64,000 bases of DNA from Pseudomonas delhiensis (lineage in GTDB: Bacteria; Pseudomonadota; Gammaproteobacteria; Pseudomonadales; Pseudomonadaceae), in contig NZ_FZPC01000024.1 of the NCBI RefSeq assembly GCF_900187975.1, positions 55,414 to 119,413 on the forward strand, written 5' to 3'. The notes beneath the pieces are model-generated. The model was not told where the DNA came from. It worked only from the letters and a program-made list of their open reading frames with translations, and searched no databases. The translations under genes were made by a program, and so were the position numbers. This document shows positions 29,283 to 39,922 of the stretch, piece after piece. Every line of letters begins with the position of its first letter. Positions within the stretch are counted from its first letter, which is position 1.

Positions 29283-29310
29283 AAAAAACCGGGCCTGGGC
29301 CCGGTTTTTC
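29283..29310 (-). terminator. Intrinsic terminator of the alpha operon
   Basis: AAAAACCGGGCC-CAGGCCCGG-TTTTTT on the minus strand gives a GC stem with flanking A and T tracts, 17 bases after the rplQ stop. Confidence 0.9.
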
Positions 29311-29326
29311 ACGAGTGGCTTTCGCC

Positions 29327-29716
29327 TTACTCGGCAGCTTCAACCGCTTCGCCGCCTACAGCACGATCAACCAGCTCGACGTACGCCATGGGGGCGTTGT
29401 CGCCAGCGCGGAAACCGCACTTGAGGATGCGCAGGTAGCCGCCCGGACGGTTGGCATAGCGCTTGCCCAGCTCGTTGAACAGCTTGCCTACGGCTTCTTT
29501 CGAACGAGTACGGTCGAAAGCCAGACGACGGTTGGCGACGCTGTCTTCCTTGGCCAGGGTGATCAGCGGCTCGGCAACGCGGCGCAGTTCCTTGGCTTTG
29601 GGCAGGGTGGTTTTGATCAGCTCGTGCTCGAACAGCGACACAGCCATGTTCTGGAACATGGCCTTGCGGTGCGAGCTGGTACGGCTCAGGTGACGACCAC
29701 TTTTACGATGGCGCAT
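29327..29716 (-). CDS. rplQ: 50S ribosomal protein bL17
   Basis: 129 aa, starting [20 protein letters not shown], the canonical bL17 N-terminus. It sits near the polypeptide exit tunnel. Last gene of the alpha operon, 43 bases after rpoA and directly before a strong terminator. Length is normal; the acidic C-terminal tail (GGEAVEAAE) is typical of pseudomonads. Confidence 0.97.
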   Translation of the reverse strand: MRHRKSGRHLSRTSSHRKAMFQNMAVSLFEHELIKTTLPKAKELRRVAEPLITLAKEDSVANRRLAFDRTRSKEAVGKLFNELGKRYANRPGGYLRILKCGFRAGDNAPMAYVELVDRAVGGEAVEAAE

Positions 29717-29759
29717 GGTTCAATTCCTTTCCAAACTTTACGTTCGGTAGCTACGACGA

Positions 29760-30761
29760 TCAGGCAGTAGCCTTGTCGTCTTTCTTAAGACTTGCCGGCG
29801 GCCAGTTGTCGAGGCGCATACCGAGGGACAGACCGCGAGAGGCCAGAACGTCCTTGATTTCGGTCAGGGACTTCTTGCCCAGGTTCGGAGTTTTCAGCAG
29901 CTCTACTTCGGTGCGCTGGATCAGGTCACCGATGTAGTAGATGTTCTCCGCCTTCAGGCAGTTGGCCGAACGAACGGTCAGCTCCAGGTCATCGACCGGA
30001 CGCAGCAGGATCGGATCGATCTCGTCTTCCTGCTCTTCAACGACGGGCTCGCTGTCGCCCTTGAGGTCCACGAACGCTGCCAGCTGCTGTTGCAGGATGG
30101 TAGCGGCGCGACGGATAGCCTCTTCGGGGTCCAGGGTGCCGTTGGTTTCCAGATCGAGGACCAGCTTGTCCAGGTTGGTACGCTGTTCGACACGGGCGTT
30201 CTCGACCACGTAGGCAACACGACGTACGGGGCTGAACGAGGCGTCGAGCTGCAGACGGCCGATGCTGCGGCTTTCGTCTTCATCGCTCGAGCGGGCATCG
30301 GCCGGCTCGTAGCCACGGCCACGAGCGACTTTCAGCTTCATGTTCAGCGCACCGTTATCGGCCAGGTGGGCGATAACATGGTCACCGTTGACGATCTCGA
30401 CATCATGATCCAGCTGAATATCGGCAGCGGTCACCACACCCGAGCCCTTTTTCGCCAGGGTCAGCGTCACTTCGTCACGGCCGTGCAGCTTGATGGCCAG
30501 ACCTTTCAGGTTGAGCAGGATCTCGATGACGTCTTCCTGCACACCTTCGATCGCCGAGTACTCGTGGAGTACGCCGTCGATCTCGGCCTCGACCACTGCA
30601 CAGCCAGGCATGGAGGACAACAGGATGCGACGCAGCGCGTTGCCCAGGGTATGGCCGAAGCCACGCTCGAGAGGCTCGAGCGTGATCTTGGCGCGGGTTT
30701 GGCTGACCACCTGCACATCGATGTGGCGGGGGGTCAGGAACTCATTTACCGAACTCTGCAT
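29760..30761 (-). CDS. rpoA: RNA polymerase alpha subunit
   Basis: 333 aa. The N-terminal domain (about 1-235) dimerises and nucleates polymerase assembly ([20 protein letters not shown]). An acidic linker leads to the C-terminal helix-hairpin-helix domain (about 250-333), with [14 protein letters not shown] for UP-element and activator contacts. Located between rpsD and rplQ in the alpha operon. Confidence 0.98.
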   Translation of the reverse strand: MQSSVNEFLTPRHIDVQVVSQTRAKITLEPLERGFGHTLGNALRRILLSSMPGCAVVEAEIDGVLHEYSAIEGVQEDVIEILLNLKGLAIKLHGRDEVTLTLAKKGSGVVTAADIQLDHDVEIVNGDHVIAHLADNGALNMKLKVARGRGYEPADARSSDEDESRSIGRLQLDASFSPVRRVAYVVENARVEQRTNLDKLVLDLETNGTLDPEEAIRRAATILQQQLAAFVDLKGDSEPVVEEQEDEIDPILLRPVDDLELTVRSANCLKAENIYYIGDLIQRTEVELLKTPNLGKKSLTEIKDVLASRGLSLGMRLDNWPPASLKKDDKATA

Positions 30762-30783
30762 GGATGCACCTATTTTCTAGCCC

Positions 30784-31404
30784 TTACTTGGAGTAGAGCT
30801 CGACAATCAGGTTTTCGTTGATGTCGGCGGACAGGTCGGCACGAGCCGGAACGCTCTTGAAGGTACCGGCCTTCTTGTCGGTGTCCACTTCGACCCACTC
30901 AACGCGACCGCGCTGGGCGCACAGTTCGAGGGCTTGAGCGATACGCAGCTGGTTCTTCGATTTCTCGCGAACAGCAACCACGTCGCCGGCCTTCACCTGA
31001 TAGGACGGGATGTTGACGGTCTGACCGTTCACGCTGATGGTCTTGTGGGACACCAGCTGACGGGATTCCGAACGGGTGGAACCGAAGCCCATACGATAGA
31101 CGACGTTGTCCAGACGGCATTCCAGCAGTTGCAGCAGGTTCTCACCAGTGGAGCCCTTGCGGCGGGAAGCCTCTTGGTAGTAGCCACGGAACTGACGCTC
31201 CAGAACGCCGTAGATGCGGCGGACTTTCTGCTTCTCACGCAGCTGCAGACCATAGTCGGACAGACGGCCGCGACGGGCGCCGTGCTGGCCAGGAACCTGT
31301 TCGGCCTTGCACTTGGAGTCCAGAGCGCGAGCGCCGCTCTTCAGGAACAGGTCGGTGCCTTCACGGCGAGACAGTTTGCATTTGGGACCAATGTAACGAG
31401 CCAT
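30784..31404 (-). CDS. rpsD: 30S ribosomal protein uS4
   Basis: 206 aa, [16 protein letters not shown]..., with the S4 RNA-binding domain at about 97-160 ([20 protein letters not shown]). It is a 16S assembly initiator and, in enterobacteria, the autogenous repressor of the alpha operon; whether that control holds here is not visible. It starts 16 bases after rpsK. Confidence 0.97.
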   Translation of the reverse strand: MARYIGPKCKLSRREGTDLFLKSGARALDSKCKAEQVPGQHGARRGRLSDYGLQLREKQKVRRIYGVLERQFRGYYQEASRRKGSTGENLLQLLECRLDNVVYRMGFGSTRSESRQLVSHKTISVNGQTVNIPSYQVKAGDVVAVREKSKNQLRIAQALELCAQRGRVEWVEVDTDKKAGTFKSVPARADLSADINENLIVELYSK

Positions 31405-31420
31405 TTCTCACTGTCTCCTA

Positions 31421-31810
31421 TTACACGCGACGCTTTTTCGGCGGGCGGCAGCCGTTGTGCGGGATCGGGGTTACGTCGGTGATGCTGGCGATCTTGTAAC
31501 CGCAGGCATTCAGCGCACGAACAGCCGATTCGCGACCCGGGCCCGGGCCTTTGACGTTGACGTCAAGGTTCTTCAGACCGTATTCCAGAGCAGCCTGGCC
31601 GGCACGCTCGGCCGCTACCTGGGCAGCGAACGGGGTGCTCTTACGCGAGCCGCGGAAGCCCGAACCACCGGAAGTGGCCCAGGACAGGGCGTTGCCCTGA
31701 CGGTCGGTGATGGTAACGATGGTGTTGTTGAAGGACGCGTGGATATGCGCGATCCCGTCAACCACCGTCTTTTTGACTTTCTTACGAGGACGAGCAGCAG
31801 GTTTTGCCAT
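31421..31810 (-). CDS. rpsK: 30S ribosomal protein uS11
   Basis: 129 aa with a basic N-terminal tail, a core with [17 protein letters not shown], and the C-terminal [11 protein letters not shown]. It forms part of the platform around the E site. Second gene of the alpha operon, 18 bases after rpsM. Confidence 0.97.
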   Translation of the reverse strand: MAKPAARPRKKVKKTVVDGIAHIHASFNNTIVTITDRQGNALSWATSGGSGFRGSRKSTPFAAQVAAERAGQAALEYGLKNLDVNVKGPGPGRESAVRALNACGYKIASITDVTPIPHNGCRPPKKRRV

Positions 31811-31828
31811 GACTATATTCCTAAGCGA

Positions 31829-32185
31829 TTACTTGCGGATCGGCTTACGCGGGCCCTTGCGGGTGCGCGCGTTGGTCTTGGTACGCTGACCGCGAACCGG
31901 CAGACCGCGACGATGACGCAGACCGCGGTAGCAACCGAGGTCCATCAGACGCTTGATGTTCATGTTGATTTCGCGGCGCAGGTCACCCTCGGTGGTCAGC
32001 TTGGCCACCTCGTTGCGCAGCGAATCGATCTGCTCTTCGCTCAGGTCCTTGATCTTCACTACCGGGCTGATGCCGGTGGCAGCGCAGATGCTCTGTGCGG
32101 TGGTGCGACCTACACCATAGATGTAGGTCAGCGAGATAACAGTGTGCTTGTTATCCGGAATGTTTACGCCTGCAATACGGGCCAT
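31829..32185 (-). CDS. rpsM: 30S ribosomal protein uS13
   Basis: 118 aa, [19 protein letters not shown], with a helix-two-turn-helix core and the basic C-terminal tail [15 protein letters not shown] that reaches the decoding site. First gene of the alpha operon, downstream of its own promoter at 32243-32271. Confidence 0.97.
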   Translation of the reverse strand: MARIAGVNIPDNKHTVISLTYIYGVGRTTAQSICAATGISPVVKIKDLSEEQIDSLRNEVAKLTTEGDLRREINMNIKRLMDLGCYRGLRHRRGLPVRGQRTKTNARTRKGPRKPIRK

Positions 32186-32242
32186 TCAGAAAAACTCCAA
32201 TTGACAGCTACCCGGCGCCCAGGAAGCCAAGAAAGGGCGCGG

Positions 32243-32271
32243 ATATTAGCGCTGTAATAACAAATAATCAA
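32243..32271 (-). promoter_or_regulatory. Sigma-70 promoter of the alpha operon
   Basis: On the minus strand, TTGATT (32271-32266) is followed 17 bases later by TAATAT (32248-32243), 57 bases before the rpsM start. The -35 box abuts the terminator hairpin of the upstream spc block, so the two units are cleanly separated. Confidence 0.7.
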
Positions 32272-32295
32272 CCCGGCAGCGCACTAGCTGCCGGG
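32272..32295 (-). terminator. Hairpin separating spc and alpha operons
   Basis: CCCGGCAGC (32272-32280) and GCTGCCGGG (32287-32295) form a 9-bp GC stem 20 bases after rpmJ, followed on the minus strand by TTGATTATTTG. The T-rich tail is imperfect, so partial read-through into the alpha operon is likely. Confidence 0.65.
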
Positions 32296-32315
32296 CTATA
32301 ACGCGTGGTTCACAC

Positions 32316-32432
32316 TCAGCCTTGGCGCTGCTTGTGACGCGGCTCCGCGCTGCAGATCACGCGAACGACGCCTTCGCGACGGATGATCTTGCAGTTGCGG
32401 CACAGCTTCTTAACCGATGCACGAACTTTCAT
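32316..32432 (-). CDS. rpmJ: 50S ribosomal protein bL36 (zinc-binding form)
   Basis: 38 aa, [19 protein letters not shown].... The zinc ligands C11, C14, C27 and H33 are all present, so this is the C+ form. AGGAG lies 7 bases before the ATG. It ends the spc block after secY (29-base gap). Confidence 0.95.
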
Positions 32433-32461
32433 CAGTGACTCCTACTAACCTTACGGGCCGG

Positions 32462-33796
32462 TCAGCGCAGCATGCTGCTGCCGCCATAACCCTTCAGGTT
32501 GGCTTTCTTCATGAGGGATTCGTACTGGTGAGAAACGAGGTGCGATTGTACTTGGGCCATAAAGTCCATCACAACCACGACCACGATCAGCAACGAGGTC
32601 CCGCCGAGGTAGAACGGAACGTGAGCAGCCACCACCAGGAACTGGGGCAACAGGCACACCGCCGTCATGTACAGGGCACCGAACATGGTCAAACGGGTCA
32701 GCACGCCATCGATGTAGCGAGCGGACTGTTCGCCCGGACGAATACCCGGAATAAATGCACCGGACTTCTTGAGGTTTTCCGCCACGTCCTTGGGGTTGAA
32801 CATCAGCGCTGTGTAGAAGAAGCAGAAGAAGATGATCCCTGCACTAAACAGCAGAATGTTCAGCGGCTGCCCCGGCGCGATCGCTTGCGCGACGTCCTGC
32901 AGCCACCCCAGGCCCTCCGACTGACCGAACCAGGCGCCCAGGGACGCCGGGAACAGCAGGATGCTGCTGGCGAAGATGGCCGGGATCACGCCCGCCATGT
33001 TCACTTTCAGCGGCAGATGGCTGGTTTGCGCGGCAAACACCTTGCGACCTTGCTGGCGCTTGGCGTAATGCACGGCGATGCGGCGCTGACCGCGCTCGAT
33101 GAACACCACGAACGCGATGATCGCGACGGCCAGCAGGCCTACGGCGATCAGGGCGAAGATGTTGATGTCACCTTGGCGGGCGGACTCGAAGGACTGCCCG
33201 ATGGCGCGCGGCAGGCCGGCGACGATCCCGGAGAAGATCAGCATGGAGATACCATTGCCGACGCCCCGCTCGGTGATCTGCTCGCCCAGCCACATCATGA
33301 ACAGCGCACCCGCCACGAAGGTGGTGACTGCCACGAAGTAGAAGCCGAAGTCATTGGAGAAGGCCACGCCCTGGCTGCCCAGACCAACGGCCATGCCGAT
33401 GGCCTGGACCAGTGCCAGGACGAGCGTTGCGTAGCGGGTGTACTGGCTGATCTTGCGACGCCCAGACTCACCCTCTTTCTTCAACTGCTCCAGCTGCGGG
33501 CTGATAGCGGTCATGAGCTGCATGATGATCGATGCCGAGATGTACGGCATGATCCCCAGTGCGAAGATGCTCATGCGCTCCAGCGCGCCGCCGGAAAACA
33601 TGTTGAAGAGGCTAAGAATGGTCCCCTCGTTCTGCCGGAACAGTGCCGCCAAGCGATCGGGGTTGATGCCCGGAACCGGGATGTGCGCACCTATCCGATA
33701 GACGATGATCGCCAGGAACAGGAAACGCAGACGTGCCCAGAGCTCGGACAGACCGCCACCGTTGCTCAGCGCAGAGAGAGCACCTTGCTTAGCCAT
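32462..33796 (-). CDS. secY: Protein translocase channel subunit SecY
   Basis: 444 aa inner-membrane protein with ten hydrophobic helices, starting [20 protein letters not shown]. It forms the SecYEG channel with SecE (encoded at 59119). Plug and lateral-gate regions appear intact, and the C-terminal cytosolic tail is GYGGSSMLR. It starts directly after rplO. Confidence 0.97.
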   Translation of the reverse strand: MAKQGALSALSNGGGLSELWARLRFLFLAIIVYRIGAHIPVPGINPDRLAALFRQNEGTILSLFNMFSGGALERMSIFALGIMPYISASIIMQLMTAISPQLEQLKKEGESGRRKISQYTRYATLVLALVQAIGMAVGLGSQGVAFSNDFGFYFVAVTTFVAGALFMMWLGEQITERGVGNGISMLIFSGIVAGLPRAIGQSFESARQGDINIFALIAVGLLAVAIIAFVVFIERGQRRIAVHYAKRQQGRKVFAAQTSHLPLKVNMAGVIPAIFASSILLFPASLGAWFGQSEGLGWLQDVAQAIAPGQPLNILLFSAGIIFFCFFYTALMFNPKDVAENLKKSGAFIPGIRPGEQSARYIDGVLTRLTMFGALYMTAVCLLPQFLVVAAHVPFYLGGTSLLIVVVVVMDFMAQVQSHLVSHQYESLMKKANLKGYGGSSMLR

Positions 33797-34231
33797 TTAG
33801 TCCTCGATTTTGCCGCCAGCTGCTTCGATAGCCGCACGAGCGCCCTTGGTGGCGCCGATGCCTTTCAGGGTGACCGCGCGGGCAACTTCACCGGACAGCA
33901 CGACTTTGACGCGCTGTACGTTGCGGTTGATCACGTTGGCATCCTTCAGGGCCTGCACGGTGACGACTTCGCCTTCGACCTTGGCCAGCTCGGAGGTACG
34001 AACCTCGGCGCGATCCAGGGCTTTCAGGGACTTGAAGCCGAACTTCGGCAGACGGCGGTGCAGCGGCTGCTGGCCACCCTCGAAGCCCGGGGCAATGGTG
34101 CCGCCGGAGCGAGAGGTCTGACCTTTGTGACCACGGCCACCGGTCTTGCCCAGACCGCTACCGATGCCACGGCCCGGACGCAGCTTCTCGCGACGGGCAC
34201 CCGGCGCGGAACGCAGATCGTTCAGTTGCAT
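33797..34231 (-). CDS. rplO: 50S ribosomal protein uL15
   Basis: 144 aa, [20 protein letters not shown], with the Gly/Arg-rich extension [19 protein letters not shown] that threads into 23S rRNA. Four bases separate it from rpmD and its stop abuts the secY start. Confidence 0.97.
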   Translation of the reverse strand: MQLNDLRSAPGARREKLRPGRGIGSGLGKTGGRGHKGQTSRSGGTIAPGFEGGQQPLHRRLPKFGFKSLKALDRAEVRTSELAKVEGEVVTVQALKDANVINRNVQRVKVVLSGEVARAVTLKGIGATKGARAAIEAAGGKIED

Positions 34232-34234
34232 GGA

Positions 34235-34411
34235 TTAACCCTCCACACGCAGCAGGTAGTAGGCCTTGTTGATCATGCCGCGGTTCTCAGGAGTGTCCTG
34301 AACTTCGACGGTATGATTGATGCGACGCAGGCCCAGGCCTTTGACGCAAGCCTTGTGATTGGCCAGACGGCCGTTCAGGCTTTTGATCAGGGTAACTTTG
34401 ACAGTTGCCAT
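34235..34411 (-). CDS. rpmD: 50S ribosomal protein uL30
   Basis: 58 aa, [20 protein letters not shown], the usual short bacterial form. The start at 34411 lies two bases after rpsE; a longer in-frame extension runs inside rpsE and is rejected. Confidence 0.95.
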   Translation of the reverse strand: MATVKVTLIKSLNGRLANHKACVKGLGLRRINHTVEVQDTPENRGMINKAYYLLRVEG

Positions 34412-34413
34412 GG

Positions 34414-34914
34414 TTAGAGAATCTCCTCGACGCTCTTGCCACGCTTGGCCGCTACCGACTCGGGGGACTGCATGTTCTTCAGGCCCTTGAAGGTGGCGTA
34501 TACCACGTTGACCGGGTTGGTCGAACCGTAGCACTTGGCCAGAACGTTCTGCACACCGGCCACTTCCAGGACGGCACGCATGGCGCCGCCGGCGATGATG
34601 CCGGTACCTTCGGAAGCCGGCTGCATGTACACCTTGGAGGCGCCATGGGCGGACTTGGTCGGGTACTGCAGGGTGGTGCCGTTCAGATCCACCTGGATCA
34701 TGTTGCGGCGGGCAGCTTCCATGGCCTTCTGGATGGCGGCCGGCACTTCACGCGCCTTGCCACGGCCGAAGCCGACACGGCCCTTGCCATCGCCAACCAC
34801 GGTCAGCGCGGTGAAGGCGAAGATACGGCCACCTTTTACGGTTTTGGCGACGCGGTTAACTTGAACCAGCTTCTCGATGTAGCCTTCGTCGCGCTTTTGA
34901 TCGTTGTTTGCCAT
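34414..34914 (-). CDS. rpsE: 30S ribosomal protein uS5
   Basis: 166 aa with the dsRBD-like N-terminal S5 domain ([20 protein letters not shown], the loop where spectinomycin resistance changes arise, here of ordinary sequence) and the C-terminal S5 fold. Important for decoding accuracy. Three bases separate it from rplR. Confidence 0.97.
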   Translation of the reverse strand: MANNDQKRDEGYIEKLVQVNRVAKTVKGGRIFAFTALTVVGDGKGRVGFGRGKAREVPAAIQKAMEAARRNMIQVDLNGTTLQYPTKSAHGASKVYMQPASEGTGIIAGGAMRAVLEVAGVQNVLAKCYGSTNPVNVVYATFKGLKNMQSPESVAAKRGKSVEEIL

Positions 34915-34917
34915 AAC

Positions 34918-35268
34918 TTAGAACTCCAGACCGCCTTCGCGAGCGGCATCAGCCAGGGCCTTGATACGGCCGTGGTACTTGAAGCCAGAACGGTCGAACG
35001 CCACCTGAGTGACGCCGGCAGCCTTGGCGCGTTCGGCGACCAGTTGACCAACTTTCTTGGCTGCGTCGACGTTGCCGGTGGCACCTTCGCGCAGTTCCTT
35101 GTCCAGGGTCGAGGCGCTGGCCAGGACCTTGCCGCCGTCGGCCGCGATGACCTGGGCGTAAATGTGCTGGGAGGAGCGGTACACGCAAAGGCGTACGGCT
35201 TCCAGCTCGCGCATCTTCAGGCGTGCCTTGCGAGCGCGACGCAGACGGGTTTCTTTCTTGACGCTCAT
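34918..35268 (-). CDS. rplR: 50S ribosomal protein uL18
   Basis: 116 aa, [20 protein letters not shown], a basic N-terminus followed by the 5S rRNA-binding domain ending [25 protein letters not shown]. It belongs to the central protuberance with uL5 and 5S rRNA. Confidence 0.97.
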   Translation of the reverse strand: MSVKKETRLRRARKARLKMRELEAVRLCVYRSSQHIYAQVIAADGGKVLASASTLDKELREGATGNVDAAKKVGQLVAERAKAAGVTQVAFDRSGFKYHGRIKALADAAREGGLEF

Positions 35269-35278
35269 TTGCTATGCC

Positions 35279-35812
35279 CTACTTCTTCTTGGCTTCTTTA
35301 CGAAGTACGACTTCGTCCGAATACCGCACGCCCTTGCCTTTGTACGGCTCCGGCGGACGGAAATCGCGGATCTCCGCGGCAACCTGGCCGACCAGCTGCT
35401 TGTCGATGCCCTTGATCAGGATATCGGTCTGGCTGGGGGTTTCGGCGACGATGCCGGCGGGCAGTTCGTAATCGACCGGGTGGGAGAAGCCGAGGGCCAG
35501 GGACAGCACTTGGCCTTTGGCCTGCGCCTTGTAACCAACGCCGACCAGCTGGAGCTTGCGCTCGAAGCCCTGGCTGACGCCGATCACCATGTTGTTGACC
35601 AGGGCGCGGGTGGTACCGGCCATGGCACGGGTCTGCTGGTCGCCGTTACGGGCGGCGAAACGCAGCTCACCGTTGTCCTGGATGACTTCTACGGACGGGT
35701 GGACTTTCAGTTCCAGGGAGCCTTTGGCGCCCTTGACCGAGAGCTCTTGACCGGCCAGCTTGATTTCGACGCCGGCGGGCAGCTTGACGGGGTTCTTAGC
35801 AACGCGAGACAT
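35279..35812 (-). CDS. rplF: 50S ribosomal protein uL6
   Basis: 177 aa with two tandem L6 folds. The C-terminal signature [20 protein letters not shown] is present. It lies near the sarcin-ricin loop and contacts the elongation factors. Eleven bases follow rpsH. Confidence 0.97.
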   Translation of the reverse strand: MSRVAKNPVKLPAGVEIKLAGQELSVKGAKGSLELKVHPSVEVIQDNGELRFAARNGDQQTRAMAGTTRALVNNMVIGVSQGFERKLQLVGVGYKAQAKGQVLSLALGFSHPVDYELPAGIVAETPSQTDILIKGIDKQLVGQVAAEIRDFRPPEPYKGKGVRYSDEVVLRKEAKKK

Positions 35813-35823
35813 GCTGATTCCCC

Positions 35824-36216
35824 TTAGAACACAGTGCAGAGCACTTCGCCACCAACGCCAGCGGCACGGGCAGCGCGGTCGGTCATCACACCCTTGTTGG
35901 TGGAGACGATCGACACACCCAGACCGCCGCGGACTTTCGGCAGCTGATCTACGGACTTGTACTGGCGCAGGCCAGGACGGCTGATTCGCTTCACTTCTTC
36001 GATGACGGGCTTGCCTTCGAAGTACTTCAGCTCGATGGACAGCTGAGGCTTGGCCTCGGCGCTGACCTGATAGTCCGCAATGTAACCTTCGTCCTTCAGG
36101 ACTTTGGCTACTGCTGCCTTCAGCTTGGAAGACGGCATGCTCACGACGGTCTTCTCAGCCATCTGGGCATTACGGATGCGAGTTAGCATGTCTGCTAACG
36201 GGTCCTGCATACTCAT
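35824..36216 (-). CDS. rpsH: 30S ribosomal protein uS8
   Basis: 130 aa, [20 protein letters not shown], with the C-terminal [20 protein letters not shown]. It is the translational repressor of the spc operon in enterobacteria. Unusually, 188 bases with two terminator-like hairpins separate it from rpsN, so its transcription may start anew or be attenuated. Confidence 0.97.
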   Translation of the reverse strand: MSMQDPLADMLTRIRNAQMAEKTVVSMPSSKLKAAVAKVLKDEGYIADYQVSAEAKPQLSIELKYFEGKPVIEEVKRISRPGLRQYKSVDQLPKVRGGLGVSIVSTNKGVMTDRAARAAGVGGEVLCTVF

Positions 36217-36282
36217 GGGCTTAATGCTCCTGATACAAAAGATAAGCCTTCAACGATACTCACCCTCAAAACACAGGGCGAG

Positions 36283-36308
36283 AAAAACCCAGGCTCAGGG
36301 GAGCCGGG
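36283..36308 (-). terminator. Second terminator-like hairpin between rpsN and rpsH
   Basis: On the minus strand, CCCGGCTC-CCCT-GAGCCTGGG forms a stem with one bulge followed by TTTTTC. It lies just downstream of the stronger hairpin at 36326-36361. Confidence 0.6.
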
Positions 36309-36325
36309 TATTCTAGAGATCGCTC

Positions 36326-36361
36326 AAAAACGAATCAAGCCCCACGAGGGGGCTTGATTCG
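36326..36361 (-). terminator. Strong intrinsic terminator between rpsN and rpsH
   Basis: CGAATCAAGCCCC (36331-36343) and GGGGCTTGATTCG (36349-36361) pair perfectly over 13 bp with a 5-base loop. On the minus strand the hairpin is followed by TTTTTG. It lies 43 bases after the rpsN stop, inside what is normally a continuous spc operon. Confidence 0.85.
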
Positions 36362-36404
36362 CAAAGCGATCAACGGAGCCGTTGCCGGCCCCGTCTCGAC
36401 CGAC

Positions 36405-36710
36405 TTACCAGCTGGCTTTCACCAGGCCCGGTACGTCGCCGCGCATGGCGGCTTCACGCAGCTTGTTACGGCTCAGGCCGAACTTGCGGTAGAAGCCGTG
36501 CGGACGACCGGTCAGGCGGCAACGGTTACGCAGGCGGCTGGCGCTCGCGTCACGCGGTTGCTTCTGCAGGGCGACCTGCGCATTCCAACGCTCTTCCTGG
36601 GAGGAGTTCGGATTAGCGATGATCGCTTTCAGCTCGGCACGCTTCTGGGCGTACTTGGCTACCGTGCGCTGACGCTTCAGCTCACGGTTTTTCATGCTCT
36701 CTTTGGCCAT
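36405..36710 (-). CDS. rpsN: 30S ribosomal protein uS14 (zinc-free form)
   Basis: 101 aa, [20 protein letters not shown]. It lacks the CxxC pairs of the short zinc form, and the longer C- type ends [15 protein letters not shown]. The start at 36710 is chosen because the longer frame runs into rplE. A strong terminator follows. Confidence 0.96.
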   Translation of the reverse strand: MAKESMKNRELKRQRTVAKYAQKRAELKAIIANPNSSQEERWNAQVALQKQPRDASASRLRNRCRLTGRPHGFYRKFGLSRNKLREAAMRGDVPGLVKASW

Positions 36711-36723
36711 GGTCCTACTCCAA

Positions 36724-37263
36724 TCAGTTGCGGAACGGGAAGTTGAAGGCGCGCAGCAGAGCGCGACCTTCATCGTCCGTACGGGCGGTGGTGGTCAGAG
36801 TGATGTCCATGCCGCGCAGAGCATCGATCTTGTCGTAGTCGATTTCCGGGAAGATGATCTGCTCTTTCACGCCCATGCTGTAGTTGCCGCGGCCATCGAA
36901 GGACTTGGCATTCAGGCCGCGGAAGTCACGCACGCGCGGCAGCGAGATGGCGAGCAGGCGGTCCAGGAATTCGTACATGCGGTCGCCACGCAGGGTGACC
37001 TTCACGCCGATCGGCCAGCCTTCACGGATCTTGAAGCCGGCGATGGACTTACGAGCGTAAGTCACGACCGGCTTCTGGCCTGCGATCTTTTCCAGATCGG
37101 CCACGGCGCTCTCGATGACTTTCTTGTCACCGACAGCTTCGCCAAGACCCATGTTCAGGGTGATTTTGGTAACGCGCGGAACTTCCATCACGTTCGCCAG
37201 CTGAAGCTCTTGCTTCAGCTTGGGCGCGATTTCCTTCCGGTACAGTTCTTTCAATCGTGCCAT
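36724..37263 (-). CDS. rplE: 50S ribosomal protein uL5
   Basis: 179 aa, [20 protein letters not shown]. It binds 5S rRNA and contacts P-site tRNA; the C-terminus [16 protein letters not shown] is typical. 17 bases after rplX and 13 before rpsN. Confidence 0.97.
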   Translation of the reverse strand: MARLKELYRKEIAPKLKQELQLANVMEVPRVTKITLNMGLGEAVGDKKVIESAVADLEKIAGQKPVVTYARKSIAGFKIREGWPIGVKVTLRGDRMYEFLDRLLAISLPRVRDFRGLNAKSFDGRGNYSMGVKEQIIFPEIDYDKIDALRGMDITLTTTARTDDEGRALLRAFNFPFRN

Positions 37264-37280
37264 GGTATCTACCTACTCCC

Positions 37281-37595
37281 TCAAGCCTGGACCGGTTTCT
37301 GGGTCGACTTGAAGACACGAACCTTCTTACCGTCTTCTACCTTGAAGCCAACGCGGTCAGCCTTGCTGGTTTCCGGGTTGAAGATGGCGACGTTGGAGAC
37401 GTGCAGAGGCGCCTCCTTCTCGACGATCCCGCCTTGCTGGTTGAGCATGGGGTTGGGCTTGGTGTGGCGCTTGATCAGGTTCACACCGCCGACGACCAGA
37501 CGGTCGTCAGCGAGAACTTTCAGCACCTTGCCACGCTTGCCCTTGTCCTTGCCGGCAATGACGATGACTTCGTCGTCACGACGAATTTTTTGCAT
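37281..37595 (-). CDS. rplX: 50S ribosomal protein uL24
   Basis: 104 aa with an N-terminal KOW motif ([20 protein letters not shown]). It initiates 50S assembly near the exit tunnel. 12 bases after rplN. Confidence 0.97.
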   Translation of the reverse strand: MQKIRRDDEVIVIAGKDKGKRGKVLKVLADDRLVVGGVNLIKRHTKPNPMLNQQGGIVEKEAPLHVSNVAIFNPETSKADRVGFKVEDGKKVRVFKSTQKPVQA

Positions 37596-37607
37596 GACGG
37601 CTACTCC

Positions 37608-37976
37608 TTACAGCACTTCAGGGGCGAGCGAGACGATCTTCATGAACTTCTCGGTACGAAGTTCACGAGTCACGGGCCCGAAGATACGGGTGCCGATCGG
37701 CTCCTGCTTGTTGTTCAGCAGGACGGCGGCGTTACCGTCGAAGCGGATGATGGAGCCGTCGGTGCGACGAACGCCGTGCTTGGTGCGAACGACCACGGCA
37801 GTCATGACCTGGCCTTTCTTCACCTTGCCGCGCGGAATCGCTTCCTTGACGGTGACTTTGATGATGTCGCCAATGCCGGCGTAGCGACGGTGGGAACCGC
37901 CGAGCACCTTGATGCACATTACGCGACGCGCGCCGCTGTTGTCAGCGACATCGAGCATGGATTGAGTCTGAATCAT
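37608..37976 (-). CDS. rplN: 50S ribosomal protein uL14
   Basis: 122 aa, [20 protein letters not shown]. It forms bridge B8 with 16S rRNA and is the docking site of the silencing factor RsfS. First gene of the spc block, 16 bases after rpsQ, with no separate promoter evident. Confidence 0.97.
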
Positions 37977-37992
37977 TGTCTATCTCCGACCC

Positions 37993-38259
37993 TTAGACTT
38001 CCACCGCGCGCTCGACGATATCAACCAGGGTCCAGGCCTTGGTCTTGGCCAGCGGACGGGTTTCGCGAATGGTGACCAGGTCACCAATGCGGCACTGATT
38101 GGTTTCGTCGTGGGCGTGCAGCTTGGTCGAACGCTTCACGTATTTGCCGTAGATCGGGTGCTTGACGCGACGCTCGATCAGAACGGTGACGGTCTTGTCC
38201 ATCTTGTCGCTGACGACGCGGCCGGTCAGCGTACGGACGGTTTTCTGAGCTTCAGCCAT
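37993..38259 (-). CDS. rpsQ: 30S ribosomal protein uS17
   Basis: 88 aa OB-fold protein, [20 protein letters not shown]. The ATG at 38259 is chosen over a GTG two codons upstream because that GTG overlaps the rpmC stop and has no better ribosome site. It binds 16S helix 11. Confidence 0.95.
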   Translation of the reverse strand: MAEAQKTVRTLTGRVVSDKMDKTVTVLIERRVKHPIYGKYVKRSTKLHAHDETNQCRIGDLVTIRETRPLAKTKAWTLVDIVERAVEV

Positions 38260-38261
38260 GT

Positions 38262-38453
38262 TCACTTACCTGCTTGCTGATTGAGCACAGTTTTGACGCG
38301 AGCGATGTCGCGCTTCACCTGCGAGAGCAGGTGGGACTGCGCCAACTGGCCAGTTGCTTTCTGCATGCGCAGATTGAACTGGTCGCGCAGCAGGCCGAGC
38401 AGTTGCTCGTTCAGCTGCTCCACGGATTTCTCACGAAGTTCATTCGCTTTCAT
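38262..38453 (-). CDS. rpmC: 50S ribosomal protein uL29
   Basis: 63 aa, [20 protein letters not shown], two long helices at the exit tunnel rim near the trigger-factor site. The ATG at 38453 shares one base with the rplP stop, giving tight coupling. Confidence 0.96.
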   Translation of the reverse strand: MKANELREKSVEQLNEQLLGLLRDQFNLRMQKATGQLAQSHLLSQVKRDIARVKTVLNQQAGK

Positions 38454-38866
38454 CACATCACCGTCCGCTTAACAAAGGAGGTGGCGAGCGGCAGCTTTGC
38501 AGCAGCCAGGGCGAATGCCTCACGCGCCAGCTCTTCGGATACACCCTCGATCTCGTACAGGACCTTGCCCGGTTGAATCTGGGCTACCCAGTACTCGACG
38601 CCGCCCTTACCTTTACCCATACGAACCTCGAGGGGCTTCTTGGTAACCGGCTTGTCGGGGAATACGCGGATCCAGATCTTGCCGCCACGTTTTACGTGAC
38701 GGGTCAGCGCACGACGTGCGGACTCGATCTGACGCGCGGTGAGACGGCCACGGCTGGTCGCCTTGAGGGCGAACTCGCCGAAGCTGACTTTGCTACCGCG
38801 ATGAGCCAGGCCACGGTTGTGACCGGTCATTTGCTTGCGGAACTTCGTACGCTTGGGTTGCAGCAT
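38453..38866 (-). CDS. rplP: 50S ribosomal protein uL16
   Basis: 137 aa, [20 protein letters not shown]. It orders A-site tRNA; the loop with [20 protein letters not shown] contains the Arg hydroxylated in E. coli. 11 bases after rpsC. Confidence 0.97.
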   Translation of the reverse strand: MLQPKRTKFRKQMTGHNRGLAHRGSKVSFGEFALKATSRGRLTARQIESARRALTRHVKRGGKIWIRVFPDKPVTKKPLEVRMGKGKGGVEYWVAQIQPGKVLYEIEGVSEELAREAFALAAAKLPLATSFVKRTVM

Positions 38867-38877
38867 TTGCGTACTCC

Positions 38878-39564
38878 TTACTTAGCAGCTTTTTTACGAG
38901 GAGCGGGCGCTACCGGCTTGAGCTCTTCCTGGCGGCCACCAATGACCTCGCCTTTGAAGATCCAAACCTTGACACCGATCACACCGTAGGTGGTGTGCGC
39001 TTCGTAGGTGGCATAGTCGATATCGGCGCGCAGGGTGTGCAGGGGCACACGACCTTCGCGATACCATTCGGTACGAGCAATTTCAGCGCCGCCCAAACGA
39101 CCGCTCACCTGGATCTTGATGCCCTTGGCACCAATACGCATGGCGTTCTGCACGGCGCGCTTCATGGCGCGACGGAACATGACGCGGCGTTCCAGCTGCT
39201 GAGCTACGCTCTGCGCAACCAGCATGCTATCGAGTTCCGGCTTGCGGATTTCCTCGATGTTGATGTGCACGGGCACACCCATTTGCTTGGTCAGGTCCTG
39301 ACGCAGCTTCTCGACATCCTCACCTTTCTTGCCGATCACGATACCGGGACGGGCGGTGTGGATGGTGATGCGTGCGGTTTGAGCCGGACGATGGATATCG
39401 ATACGGCTTACGGACGCGCTTTTTAGTTTGTCTTGGAGGTACTCACGAACCTTCAGGTCGGCGAACAGATAATCGGCGTAATTGCGCTTATCTGCGTACC
39501 AAACGGAGGTGTGCTCCTTGACGATACCCAGGCGGATGCCATTGGGATGTACTTTCTGACCCAT
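38878..39564 (-). CDS. rpsC: 30S ribosomal protein uS3
   Basis: 228 aa from [20 protein letters not shown], with a KH domain containing [16 protein letters not shown] and the C-terminal S3 domain. It lines the mRNA entry tunnel. An upstream in-frame extension lies inside rplV and is rejected. The Lys/Ala-rich tail is normal. Confidence 0.97.
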   Translation of the reverse strand: MGQKVHPNGIRLGIVKEHTSVWYADKRNYADYLFADLKVREYLQDKLKSASVSRIDIHRPAQTARITIHTARPGIVIGKKGEDVEKLRQDLTKQMGVPVHINIEEIRKPELDSMLVAQSVAQQLERRVMFRRAMKRAVQNAMRIGAKGIKIQVSGRLGGAEIARTEWYREGRVPLHTLRADIDYATYEAHTTYGVIGVKVWIFKGEVIGGRQEELKPVAPAPRKKAAK

Positions 39565-39577
39565 CTGATCGACTCCG

Positions 39578-39910
39578 TTACTTGTCCGCAACCTTGACAG
39601 TGATATGGCAAGACCGCTTGACGATGCGATCAGCACGGCCTTTGGCGCGCGGCATGATGCGCTTGAGCGAACGACCTTCGTTGACGAAGACGGTGGAGAC
39701 CTTCAGGTCGTCCACATCGGCGCCTTCGTTGTGCTCAGCGTTGGCAACAGCCGACTCCAGCACTTTCTTCATGATCTCGGCGGCTTTCTTACTGCTGAAA
39801 GCCAGGAGGTTGAGCGCTTCGCCCACCTTCTTCCCGCGGATCTGGTCGGCGACCAAGCGGGCTTTCTGGGCGGAGATACGAGCGCCCGACAGCTTAGCGG
39901 CTACTTCCAT
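39578..39910 (-). CDS. rplV: 50S ribosomal protein uL22
   Basis: 110 aa, [20 protein letters not shown]. The extended hairpin with [16 protein letters not shown] reaches the exit-tunnel constriction, where macrolide-resistance changes occur; no deletion or insertion is seen. Confidence 0.97.
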
Positions 39911-39922
39911 CTTCCTTACCCC

